Source: Mycobacterium sp. ST-F2 (lineage in GTDB: Bacteria > Actinomycetota > Actinomycetes > Mycobacteriales > Mycobacteriaceae). Taken from it: DNA of 43,711 nt. The DNA lies in contig NZ_JMHT01000048.1 of assembly GCF_001905655.1 (NCBI RefSeq), positions 1 through 43,711 on the forward strand, in the 5' to 3' direction. Each line of letters begins with the position of its first letter. Position 1 is the first letter of the stretch. The notes below the pieces were generated by a model, which worked only from the letters and a program-made list of their open reading frames with translations, was not told where the DNA came from and did not search any database. The translations under genes were made by a program, and so were the position numbers. This document shows positions 8,369 through 16,100 of the stretch, one piece after another.

Positions 8369-10501
8369 GTGAGCGACCGTGACCGGACCACCCCCGGCGA
8401 GGGTGACGGCGATGCTGCCGGCGACAACCCCTGGGTGACCCGTACAACGCGGGCCTCGGGTCCGGTGCGGGCACCGTGGGAACGGGACGGTCGGCTGACG
8501 GACCAGCCGGACGACGGCGAGGTCACCGGCAGTCACGGCGGTGGTGGCGTCACGGTCGCCGAACTGATCGCGCGGCTCTCCGGTGGCACGGTCCCGCCGG
8601 CCCCGGCCATCGAAGCCCCCTCACCAGCCAAGGCACCGGAACCCCAGCGGCCCGCGCCTGCGCCGAAGCCGGTGGCCCGTCCCGAGCCGAAGCCGGTGGC
8701 CCGTCCCGAGCCGCAGCCGGCGTCCCCGCCTCCGGTGCCCGTCAGCCCGGCCGCTGAGGCACCCACGCGCGCCCCCCGCCGCCGGCCCGAAACCGAGGCC
8801 GCCACAGAGGTTTTCAGTGCGCCCCTGGTGACGCCGGCGGACCCTGTCGAGCTGCCCGAACGGCCGCGCGCCGTGGTGCGCACGGATGTGCGGAACTACA
8901 TCGACCATCCGGAACGGCCCGCCCACGCCGATGCCCCGCCGCCCGTCGACCACCACACCCGGCACCGGTTCGCGGTGGCCGGTCGCGTCCTCATGGCGCT
9001 GGCCGCCGTCATCGCGCTGGCCATGACCGGCGCTGCCTGGCAGTGGCAGAACATCAAGAACAACAACATGAACCGGGTCTCGGCGCTGGACCTCAACTCG
9101 CGCGACATCGTCGACCCCAACGCGCAGTTCGGCGACGAGAACTTCCTGATCGTCGGCGTGGACAGCCGCTACGGCCAGAACGCGGACATGGGCGCCGGCA
9201 CCACCGAAGAGGCCGGTGGTGCGCGCTCGGACACCATCATGCTCGTCAACATCCCGGCGAACCGCAAACGTGTTGTGGCAGTGTCGTTCCCGCGCGACCT
9301 GGCCATCAAGCAGACGCAGTGCGAAGCCTGGGATCCGAAGACCGGCATGTACGGGCCGATCTACGACGAAGACACCAAAAGCTATGGGCCCGACCAGGTT
9401 TACACCGAGACCAAGCTGAACTCGGCCTACTCGTTCGGTGGCCCCAAGTGCCTGGTCAAGGTGATCCAGAAGCTCTCCGGCCTGTCGGTGAACCGGTTCA
9501 TGGCAGTCGATTTCGCGGGTTTCTCCAAGCTGGTCGACGCGGTCGGCGGCGTCGAGGTGTGCAGCTCCACGCCCCTGCAGGACTACGAGCTGGGCACCGT
9601 GCTGGAGAACTCCGGACGTCAGGTCATCGACGGTCACACCGCGCTGCAGTACGTCCGCGCCCGCCAGGTGACCACTGAGGTCAACGGTGACTACGGCCGG
9701 ATCAAGCGCCAGCAGATGTTCCTGTCGTCGCTGTTGCGGTCGATGATCTCCAAGGACACGTTCTTCAACCTCGGCAAGCTCAACAACGTCGTCAACCTCT
9801 TCATCGACGACTCGTCCGTCGACAACGTCACCACCAAGGATTTGGTGCAGCTGGGCCAGTCGATCCAGGGCGTCAGCGCCGGCCGGGTCACCTTCGTCAC
9901 GGTGCCCACCGGCGTCACCGACTCCGAGGGCAATGAGCCGCCCCGCGTCCAGGACATGCGCGCGCTGTTCGACGCCATCATCAACGACGAGCCGTTGCCC
10001 GAGGAACGCAACTCCGACAACACCCCGGTGCCGTCCACCTCGGCCGCACCGAGCACCACGTCGGCCGCCTCGGACGGCGAAGTGGTCAACACCACGACGA
10101 GCGACCCCAGCCAGGTGACGGTCCGGGTGTCGAACTCGACCGGGCAGGACGGCCTGGCCGCGACCGCGACCAAAGAGCTGGAACAGCACGGCTTCACCGT
10201 CACCTCACCGGACGACTACCAGGGCCAGGTGACCGCGACGACGGTGTTCTTCTCGGCGGGACACGAACAGGCCGCCGCGACGGTGGCGTCGGCTTTGCCC
10301 AATGCCCACGTCGAGCAGGTGTCCGGCCTGGGAGACGTGGTACGGGTGGTCCTCGGGACCGATTTCACCTCGGTGGGCGCACCGTCATCCGGCGGCTCAA
10401 TCGCGCAGCTCCGGGTGACCCACGGCACCCTGTCGGGCGAACCGACCAAACTGCCGGAAGATCTCAGCGTCACCAATGCGGCCGACACCAGCTGTAAATA
10501 G
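8369..10501 (+). CDS. LytR-CpsA-Psr (LCP) cell-wall ligase
   Basis: A 710-residue type II membrane protein. LCP enzymes transfer lipid-linked glycans, in mycobacteria arabinogalactan, onto peptidoglycan. The order is: a long Pro/Ala-rich cytoplasmic region (1-195) with two PKPVARPE repeats, a membrane helix at about 201-222, an extracellular LCP domain at about 258-450 with FLIVGVDSRYG, RSDTIMLVNI, VSFPRD and LQYVRARQV (conserved Asp/Arg residues), a Ser/Thr-rich linker, and a C-terminal LytR_C domain from about 584. The Arg- and Thr-containing cytoplasmic region is a plausible kinase target. It starts 3 nt after dusB, implying coupling. It corresponds to Rv0822c. Confidence 0.9.
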   Translation: MSDRDRTTPGEGDGDAAGDNPWVTRTTRASGPVRAPWERDGRLTDQPDDGEVTGSHGGGGVTVAELIARLSGGTVPPAPAIEAPSPAKAPEPQRPAPAPKPVARPEPKPVARPEPQPASPPPVPVSPAAEAPTRAPRRRPETEAATEVFSAPLVTPADPVELPERPRAVVRTDVRNYIDHPERPAHADAPPPVDHHTRHRFAVAGRVLMALAAVIALAMTGAAWQWQNIKNNNMNRVSALDLNSRDIVDPNAQFGDENFLIVGVDSRYGQNADMGAGTTEEAGGARSDTIMLVNIPANRKRVVAVSFPRDLAIKQTQCEAWDPKTGMYGPIYDEDTKSYGPDQVYTETKLNSAYSFGGPKCLVKVIQKLSGLSVNRFMAVDFAGFSKLVDAVGGVEVCSSTPLQDYELGTVLENSGRQVIDGHTALQYVRARQVTTEVNGDYGRIKRQQMFLSSLLRSMISKDTFFNLGKLNNVVNLFIDDSSVDNVTTKDLVQLGQSIQGVSAGRVTFVTVPTGVTDSEGNEPPRVQDMRALFDAIINDEPLPEERNSDNTPVPSTSAAPSTTSAASDGEVVNTTTSDPSQVTVRVSNSTGQDGLAATATKELEQHGFTVTSPDDYQGQVTATTVFFSAGHEQAAATVASALPNAHVEQVSGLGDVVRVVLGTDFTSVGAPSSGGSIAQLRVTHGTLSGEPTKLPEDLSVTNAADTSCK
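8663..8710 (+). repeat. Two tandem 24-bp repeats inside the LCP gene
   Basis: Two exact copies encode PKPVARPE twice, followed by a partial third (PQP). They sit in the disordered cytoplasmic segment and could vary in number between strains. Confidence 0.8.
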
Positions 10502-10566
10502 CATCTGACCTGTCCCATTCACCGGCCGTTCATTGCCAGATCACGGCATGTCCCCTGGCCAGAAAG

Positions 10567-10572
10567 TAGTCT
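10567..10572 (+). promoter_or_regulatory. -10 box, leaderless start of phoU
   Basis: TAGTCT with 7 nt before the ATG at 10580. The GGAG within that gap probably has little role if the transcript is leaderless. Confidence 0.55.
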
Positions 10573-10579
10573 GGAGCGC

Positions 10580-11248
10580 ATGCGTACCGCGTACCACGAG
10601 CAGCTTGAATCACTGACCGCGCGCCTCGGCGAGATGTGCGGACTGGCCGGTGTTGCCATGGAGCGCGCGACCCAGGCCCTGTTGCAGGCCGACCTGGTAC
10701 TGGCCGAGCAGGTCATTTCCGACCACGAGCAGATCGCCGTCATGAGCACGCAGGCCGAAGAACAGGCGTTCGTCCTGCTGGCCCTGCAGTCCCCCGTCGC
10801 CGGTGACCTGCGGTCCGTGGTCGGCTCCATCCAGATCGTCGCCGACGTGGACCGCATGGGCGCGCTGGCACTGCACGTCGCCAAGATCGCCCGCCGCCGT
10901 CACCCGCAGCACGCGCTGCCCGAGGAGGTCAACGGCTACTTCGCCGAAATGGGCCGTCTGGCAGTCGAATTGGGCAACACCGCGCAAGAGGTGCTGCTCA
11001 CCCAGGACCCCGAGCGCGCCGCCCGGATCCACGAAGAAGACGACGCGATGGACGACCTGCACCGTCACCTGTTCAGCGTGATGATGGACCGGGAATGGAA
11101 GCACGGCGTGACCGCGGCCGTCGACGTGACGCTGCTGAGCCGGTTCTACGAGCGCTTCGCCGATCACGCCGTCGAGGTCGCCCGCCGGGTGATCTTCCAG
11201 GTCACCGGCCGTTTCTCCGACGACGACGGCCTGCCCACCATCCGCTAG
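10580..11248 (+). CDS. phoU: PhoU-family phosphate signalling protein (PhoY2-like)
   Basis: A 222-residue, all-helical protein with two PhoU repeats, each with the metal-binding helix pattern (VVGSIQIVADVDRMGALALHV and FYERFADHAVEVARRV). PhoU proteins link Pst transporter state to the SenX3-RegX3 two-component system, keeping it off when phosphate is plentiful; in mycobacteria they also affect persistence. It is convergent with pstB about 2 kb away, but the two are separated by an accessory insert, whereas in M. tuberculosis phoY2 and phoT are neighbours. Confidence 0.93.
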   Translation: MRTAYHEQLESLTARLGEMCGLAGVAMERATQALLQADLVLAEQVISDHEQIAVMSTQAEEQAFVLLALQSPVAGDLRSVVGSIQIVADVDRMGALALHVAKIARRRHPQHALPEEVNGYFAEMGRLAVELGNTAQEVLLTQDPERAARIHEEDDAMDDLHRHLFSVMMDREWKHGVTAAVDVTLLSRFYERFADHAVEVARRVIFQVTGRFSDDDGLPTIR

Positions 11249-11281
11249 GCCCGCTCGCGAGCTGGGGGCACCTCCTACTCG

Positions 11282-11338
11282 CGAGCAGACGTAAAACTGT
11301 CGTTTTCACGTGCAAATCGACAGTTTTACGTCTGCTCG
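11282..11338. repeat. Palindrome family 1, copy 1
   Basis: A 21-bp perfect stem (11282-11302 with 11318-11338) around a 15-nt loop. The arm begins CGAGCAGACGTAAAACTGTC. The right arm contains the TAA that would stop the frame-corrected marR gene. Confidence 0.95.
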
Positions 11339-11743
11339 GCAGGGACCAGCCGGACGCCGTCACGGCCGGCCGCCAGCAGGTCCTGCAGCATCTTTCGCCA
11401 GCACCGACAGTTCCGCGGCGGTGTAGTGCGACAGGAAGTCGTGCCGGCCGGCATCCATCTCGTCGTGCATACGCTGGTGTACCTCGATGAGCAGCTCCCC
11501 GTCCGCAGTGGGCGTCAGCTGCAGTTCCTTCCGGTTGCCCGGCACCGCTGAGCGGATCACGAGCCCGGCATCGACCAATCTTTGAACATGCTTCGACACG
11601 GTGCCCTTGAGCTGCCCGGCGCGGGCAGCCAGGCCCACCACACTGATCGGCCCGTCGGCGAGCACCACCAGTAGATGCAGGCTGAGCGTGGGTAGTTCAC
11701 GCGCGATGTGTTCCAGCCGCACCGTCGGAGCCGACGACGTCAT
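11326..11743 (-). pseudogene. MarR family regulator with a 1-nt frameshift near the 3' end
   Basis: The N-terminal 110 residues read as a normal MarR winged helix (LSLHLLVVLADGPISVVGLA, LKGTVSKHVQRLVDAGLVIR). As read, the frame ends at 11360 with AKDAAGPAGGRP. Removing one T from 11393-11395 on the plus strand restores AKMLQDLLAAGRDGVRLV, a typical MarR C-terminal helix, and a frame that ends exactly in palindrome copy 1 (138 residues). The start at 11743 is the ATG nearest the homology. The damage is slight, so a partly working protein or an assembly error are both possible. Its 5' end overlaps the truncated oxidoreductase on the other strand. Confidence 0.65.
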
Positions 11744-12170
11744 CGCGCTCGGGACCGACGACCTCACCGAAAGCGTTGTGGCCCAACACTCCGCGCGGCC
11801 GTTCGATGCCGTCATCGACTACCTGTGGGGTACGCCGGCCCAGCAGACGCTGGCGGCCCTGGCCGCCGCGCACTCGTCGAGCCATTTCCACGCCACCCGC
11901 TTCATCCAGGTCGGTTCGATGACGGGCGAGACCATCAATATCGACGCGGCGACGTTGCGCAGCACCGGAATCACACTCCAGGGTGTGGGCATCGGCAGCG
12001 TCCCGCCGGAGGCCCTGATGCGGGCCCGCTCCGAAGGCCTGCCGCGGTTGTTCGCGATGCTGGAGACCGGCGAGTTACAGATGACCACTGTGGCCCGCCC
12101 GCTTGCCGACATCGAAAACGTCTGGGCGGCAAAGGAACCCTCCGGCACCCGCGTCGTCATCACGCCGTAG
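11724..12170 (+). pseudogene. 3' remnant of a zinc-type alcohol dehydrogenase/quinone oxidoreductase (MDR)
   Basis: About 148 residues matching only the C-terminal half of medium-chain dehydrogenases: VGADDVIALGTDD, FDAVIDYLWG, IQVGSMTGETI and a final ADIENVWAAKEPSGTRVVI. The N-terminal catalytic half and the Gly-rich nucleotide motif are absent; instead the upstream sequence is the 5' part of marR on the opposite strand. This marks an old deletion or replacement junction at about 11724-11743. A longer open frame to 11601 is accidental. Confidence 0.7.
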
Positions 12171-12193
12171 GTGGGTAGGGGGTCACCTTCCCT

Positions 12194-12254
12194 CGCGAGC
12201 AGACGTAAAACTGTCGATTTCAAGCGAAAAACGACAGTTTTACGTCTGTTCGCG
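12194..12254. repeat. Palindrome family 1, copy 2
   Basis: A 23-bp stem (12194-12216 with 12232-12254) with a single G:T mismatch and a 15-nt loop; its arms are the same as copy 1. It lies between the MDR remnant and the AbiEi/DUF559 gene. Confidence 0.95.
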
Positions 12255-12320
12255 GAGTTATCCACAGGGCTGGAGACCGGATGGTGGCGCCCACGCGGTC
12301 GGTCGACCACGATCGACCTC

Positions 12321-13193
12321 ATGTCGCTCGACGAGGTATTCGCTACATATGACGGGCTGGCGACCGCCCAGCAGTTGCTCGCGACGATGACCGACCGGGC
12401 ACTCGCCCGTAGGGTCCGGGCCGGCGAAGTGTTCCGCGTGTGCCACGGTGTCTATTCCGCGCAGCCTCCGGACACAGCATGCCGCCTCCGCGCTCTGGAC
12501 ATGCTGTCCGACGTCCCGATTGTCGCCTGCATGAACACCGCTGCCGCGATGTACGACTTTGACACGGAACAGGACGACCGGACCCACATTCTCGACCCGG
12601 GCGTGCGCATCCGACCGACGCCTGAACTTGTGGTTCACCAGCGAATTGGCGCTCCGCTCAAGAAGATTGACGGCCGCCTGGTCACCGCGCCCGCGTGGAC
12701 CGCAATCGAGGTCGCGCGGACATTGAAGCGTCCACGGGTGCTGGCGATACTGGACGCCGCGCTCCGCAGCGGCACCTGCAGCCAAACGGAGCTGCAGCAG
12801 GCACTCGAGGAACAACGTGGTCGTCGCGGCGTCGTCAACGTCCGCGAAATGCTGCCCCTGGCCGACGCCCGAGCCGAATCACCGATGGAATCGGAAATGC
12901 GACTGGTCTTCATGGATTGGGAGCTTCCCGCTCCCGAATTGCAGTACGAGATCCGAGACCTTCACGGCAAAGTATGGCGGCTCGATTTCGCGTGGCCAGA
13001 GTTCCGCGTCGCCGCCGAATACGACAGCATGGAATGGCACTCGAATCCCATTGCAGTCAAACATGATCGGATCAAGACAGCGCGCTTGCAGGAGATGAAC
13101 TGGACCAGTGTTCCGGCAGTCGTCGACGACATCCGGCAATACCCAGTGGAGCTGTGCACGCGGATCAAGCGTCATTTCGACCGCGCAGCCTGA
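12321..13193 (+). CDS. AbiEi-like winged helix plus DUF559 (Vsr-like nuclease fold) protein
   Basis: A 290-residue protein. The N-terminus (about 1-75) resembles the AbiEi antitoxin-type winged helix (LATAQQLLATMTDRALARRV, RVCHGVYSA). The C-terminus (about 190-285) resembles DUF559, a PD-(D/E)xK endonuclease-like fold: PMESEMRLVF, WRLDFAWPEFRVAAEYDS and EWH supply acidic and His candidates. ATG at 12321 is chosen because the homology starts there; the longer frame begins inside palindrome copy 2. No AbiEii nucleotidyltransferase toxin is adjacent, so this is not a type IV toxin-antitoxin pair here. The gene is bracketed by palindrome copies 2 and 3, only 7 nt after its stop on the right. Function unknown. 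Confidence 0.75.
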   Translation: MSLDEVFATYDGLATAQQLLATMTDRALARRVRAGEVFRVCHGVYSAQPPDTACRLRALDMLSDVPIVACMNTAAAMYDFDTEQDDRTHILDPGVRIRPTPELVVHQRIGAPLKKIDGRLVTAPAWTAIEVARTLKRPRVLAILDAALRSGTCSQTELQQALEEQRGRRGVVNVREMLPLADARAESPMESEMRLVFMDWELPAPELQYEIRDLHGKVWRLDFAWPEFRVAAEYDSMEWHSNPIAVKHDRIKTARLQEMNWTSVPAVVDDIRQYPVELCTRIKRHFDRAA

Positions 13194-13200
13194 CTGATGC

Positions 13201-13267
13201 ACCCGCGAGCAGACGTAAAACTGTCAATTTCAAGCCGAAAACGACAGTTTTACGTCTGCTCGCGGGT
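13201..13267. repeat. Palindrome family 1, copy 3
   Basis: A 25-bp perfect stem (13201-13225 with 13243-13267) and a 17-nt loop. It lies between the convergent AbiEi/DUF559 and pstB genes, 7 and 13 nt from their stops, and could end both transcripts although it has no U-tract. Confidence 0.95.
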
Positions 13268-13280
13268 TTAGGTGACCGAC

Positions 13281-14057
13281 CTAACCGAAGCGGCCGGAGA
13301 TGTAGTCCTCGGTGGCTTTCTTGGACGGGTTGGAGAAGATCTTCTCGGTGTCGTCGATCTCGATGAGCTGGCCCGGCTTGCCGGTGGCTTCGAGGTTGAA
13401 GAACGCCGTCTGATCACTGACGCGCGCCGCCTGCTGCATGTTGTGCGTGACGATCACAATCGTGAAGTCCTGCTTCAGTTCTGCGATCAGATCCTCGATG
13501 GCCAGCGTCGAGATCGGGTCCAGCGCCGAGCACGGCTCGTCCATCAGGAGCACGTCGGGCTGCACCGCGATGGCGCGGGCGATGCACAGCCGCTGCTGCT
13601 GACCGCCGGAGAGCCCACCACCGGGCTTGTCGAGCCGGTCCTTGACCTCGTTCCACAGGTTGGCGCCCTTGAGTGAGCGCTCGGCGACCTCGTCGAGCGT
13701 CTTCTTGTTGCGCACGCCCTGCAGCTTCAGCCCGGCCACCACGTTGTCACGAATCGACATGGTGGGGAACGGGTTCGGCCGCTGGAACACCATGCCGATG
13801 GTCTTGCGCACGCCGACGGGGTCAACGCCGGGGGCGTAGATGTCGTCACCGTCGAGCAGCACCGATCCAGTGGCGCGCGCGCCCGGGATCACCTCGTGCA
13901 TGCGGTTGAGGGTGCGCAGCACCGTCGACTTACCGCAGCCCGACGGCCCGATGAACGCCGTCACACTGCGCGGCTCCACCGACAGGCTGACGCTCTGCAC
14001 GGCGTGGAACGCGCCGTAATAGATGTTGAGATCCTTGAGATCCAGACGCTTGGCCAT
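13281..14057 (-). CDS. pstB: Phosphate ABC transporter ATPase PstB
   Basis: A 258-residue ATPase that powers the PstCA phosphate channel on the cytoplasmic face. Walker A GPSGCGKST (37-45), the Q-loop at Gln92, the signature LSGGQQQR (149-156), Walker B LLMDEP (170-175) and the switch His in IVTHNMQQ are present. The PstB-type insert NPFPTMSIRDNV is clear. ATG at 14057 has AGGAG upstream; the longer frame lacks homology. It is the last gene of the pst operon, 16 nt after pstA. Confidence 0.95.
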   Translation of the reverse strand: MAKRLDLKDLNIYYGAFHAVQSVSLSVEPRSVTAFIGPSGCGKSTVLRTLNRMHEVIPGARATGSVLLDGDDIYAPGVDPVGVRKTIGMVFQRPNPFPTMSIRDNVVAGLKLQGVRNKKTLDEVAERSLKGANLWNEVKDRLDKPGGGLSGGQQQRLCIARAIAVQPDVLLMDEPCSALDPISTLAIEDLIAELKQDFTIVIVTHNMQQAARVSDQTAFFNLEATGKPGQLIEIDDTEKIFSNPSKKATEDYISGRFG

Positions 14058-14073
14058 TAACCCGTACTCCTGC

Positions 14074-15000
14074 TCAAACCTTCTTGGGGGAAAAGAACTT
14101 GGCGCACAGCCGCGCTGCCACATTCAGCAGTGCGATCAGCAGCACCAGGGTCAGCGCCGCGCCCCACATCCTGTCAGTGGGGACCTCGTTGGCGCCGGCA
14201 CCGGCGCCGATCTGGTCGTACATCATGCCCGGCAGCGAGCCCATGAAGCCGCCGAACATGTCGAAGTTCATGGCCTGTGCGTAGCCCACCAGGACCAGCA
14301 GCGGGGCCGTCTCGCCCATGACGCGGGCCAGCGACAGCATGATGCCCGTGACGATGCCCGACAGCGCCGTCGGGATGACAATGCGCACAATGGTTTTCCA
14401 CTTGGGAATGCCCAATGCGTAGCTGGCCTCACGCAGGTCCATCGGGACGATGCGCAGCATCTCCTCGGTGGCCCGCACGATGACGGGGATCATCAGCAGT
14501 ACCAGTGACAGTGACACCGCGAAACCGGTGCGCTGGAAGCCCAGGGTGGCCACCCACAGCGCGTAGATGAACAGCGCGGCAACGATCGACGGGACACCGG
14601 TGAGGATGTCGACCATGAACGTGGTGACCTTGCCCAGCTTGGTGCCGCCGCCGTACTCCACCAGGTACACCGCCACCATCACGCCGATCGGGATCGAGAT
14701 GGCGGCACACACCAGGGCTTGCAGCACGGTGCCGACGATGGCGTGGTACGCACCGCCGCCTGCGTCGAACGCCGTCATGCCGGACTGCGAGTTGGTGAAC
14801 CACTCCGCCGACGTGATGGCCTTATAGCCCTTGGTGACAACGGAATACAGCACCCACACCAGGGGGATCAGCGCGACCAGCAGCGACAGGCTGACCAGCA
14901 CCGTCGCAACCTTGTCGGTCACCTTCCGGCGCAGGCCCACCCCTTCGAACGACTGGTGCTTGACCGGCCGCTCCAGCATCGCCGCCATCTTCGCGTTCAT
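14074..15000 (-). CDS. pstA: Phosphate ABC transporter permease PstA
   Basis: A 308-residue inner membrane permease with six predicted hydrophobic segments and the ABC-permease EAA region (REASYALGIPKWKTIVRIVIP). It pairs with PstC to form the phosphate channel. The ATG overlaps the pstC stop (ATGA), so translation is coupled. The N-terminal 20 residues are cytoplasmic. Confidence 0.95.
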   Translation of the reverse strand: MNAKMAAMLERPVKHQSFEGVGLRRKVTDKVATVLVSLSLLVALIPLVWVLYSVVTKGYKAITSAEWFTNSQSGMTAFDAGGGAYHAIVGTVLQALVCAAISIPIGVMVAVYLVEYGGGTKLGKVTTFMVDILTGVPSIVAALFIYALWVATLGFQRTGFAVSLSLVLLMIPVIVRATEEMLRIVPMDLREASYALGIPKWKTIVRIVIPTALSGIVTGIMLSLARVMGETAPLLVLVGYAQAMNFDMFGGFMGSLPGMMYDQIGAGAGANEVPTDRMWGAALTLVLLIALLNVAARLCAKFFSPKKV

Positions 15001-16028
15001 TTCGCCGTCCTTCCGGCCACGACCGCGCGTGCCGCGGAGTTCACGACGAACGTCAGGACGAACAGCACGAGGCCGGCAGCAATATAGGCGCCGGCCTTGT
15101 ACTGGTCGTTGAATTCGCTTGCGGTGGCGGCGATCTTGCTGGCGAACGTGTAGCCGCCGTCGAACAGGGACCAGCTGAACTGGGTCTGCGTACCGCGCAG
15201 GATGATCAGCAGCGCGATGGTCTCACCGAGCGCGCGGCCGAGGCCGAGCATCGCACCGCTGATGTAGCCGGACAGACCGAACGGCAGCACCGTGGTGCGG
15301 ACGACCTCCCAGCGGGTGGCGCCCAGAGCCAGCGCGGCTTCGATCTGGCCGCGGGGCGTCTGGATGAAGACCTCGCGGGTCACGGCGGTGATGATCGGCA
15401 GGATCATGACGGCGAGAACGATGCCCGCGGTGAAGATGGTGCCGCCACCGGCCACCGACGCATTGCCGGTCTGAAACAGGAACAGCCAATCGAGATTCTT
15501 GTTGAGCCACAACGCAATCGGCTTGAGCACGGGAGCCAGCACGTAGAGGCCCCACACGCCGTAGACGATCGACGGCACCGCCGCCAGCAGGTCCACCACG
15601 TACGCCAGCGGTCCGGCCAGCCGTCGCGGCGCGTACTGCGTCTGGAAAATCGCGATACCCAGCGCCACCGGCATCGCGATCAACAGCGCAAACACCGACA
15701 CGAAGACGGTGACCTGCAGCAGATCGAGGATGCCGAAGTGCATGGCCGACGTGTCGGTGGTGACCCAGTTGCCGCCGAAGGTGAAGAAGTTCTCCTTGTT
15801 GCGGGCCAGCGCCGGGATGGCGCGCCACAACAGGAACACTCCGATGGCCGCGATGAGCGCGACGATCAGCACCCCGGAGCCCTCGGCGAGCAGGCGGAAA
15901 ATCCTGTCGCCCAGGCGCACTTTCGAGCCCTTCAGCGGGTCGAGCGACACCGGCGTCGGCTCAGGGAACGGTGCGGCGAGCGCCTCACCCGACCCCGCGT
16001 CGGCTGGATTCGGTGTTGTCACTGTCAT
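14997..16028 (-). CDS. pstC: Phosphate ABC transporter permease PstC
   Basis: A 343-residue permease partner of PstA. It has a hydrophilic N-terminus (about 1-45), then six membrane segments with the loop motif EAALALGATRWEVVRTTVLP that contacts PstB. It is preceded by a strong hairpin after pstS, which may lower its expression relative to the binding protein, and overlaps pstA by 4 nt. Confidence 0.95.
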   Translation of the reverse strand: MTVTTPNPADAGSGEALAAPFPEPTPVSLDPLKGSKVRLGDRIFRLLAEGSGVLIVALIAAIGVFLLWRAIPALARNKENFFTFGGNWVTTDTSAMHFGILDLLQVTVFVSVFALLIAMPVALGIAIFQTQYAPRRLAGPLAYVVDLLAAVPSIVYGVWGLYVLAPVLKPIALWLNKNLDWLFLFQTGNASVAGGGTIFTAGIVLAVMILPIITAVTREVFIQTPRGQIEAALALGATRWEVVRTTVLPFGLSGYISGAMLGLGRALGETIALLIILRGTQTQFSWSLFDGGYTFASKIAATASEFNDQYKAGAYIAAGLVLFVLTFVVNSAARAVVAGRTAK

Positions 16029-16053
16029 CCTGTCAGGAACCTATCGGTCGTGG

Positions 16054-16089
16054 GCTCCGGTTCCATCCTTACCGCGATGGAACCGGAGC
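16054..16089 (-). terminator. Intercistronic hairpin between pstS and pstC
   Basis: A perfect 14-bp stem (16054-16067 with 16076-16089) and an 8-nt loop, 11 nt after the pstS stop and 25 nt before the pstC start. It probably stabilises pstS mRNA or partly ends transcription, which would make the binding protein more abundant than the membrane subunits. Confidence 0.7.
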
Positions 16090-16100
16090 GCCAGCACTGC

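Noticed and set aside
12321..13193. Type IV toxin-antitoxin system (AbiE)
   Set aside because: Only an AbiEi-like winged helix is present; no AbiEii nucleotidyltransferase is encoded on either side.
11282..13267. Composite transposon or insertion sequence bounded by the palindromes
   Set aside because: No transposase and no target duplication could be seen. Each palindrome is a self-contained hairpin rather than one terminal repeat of a larger element.
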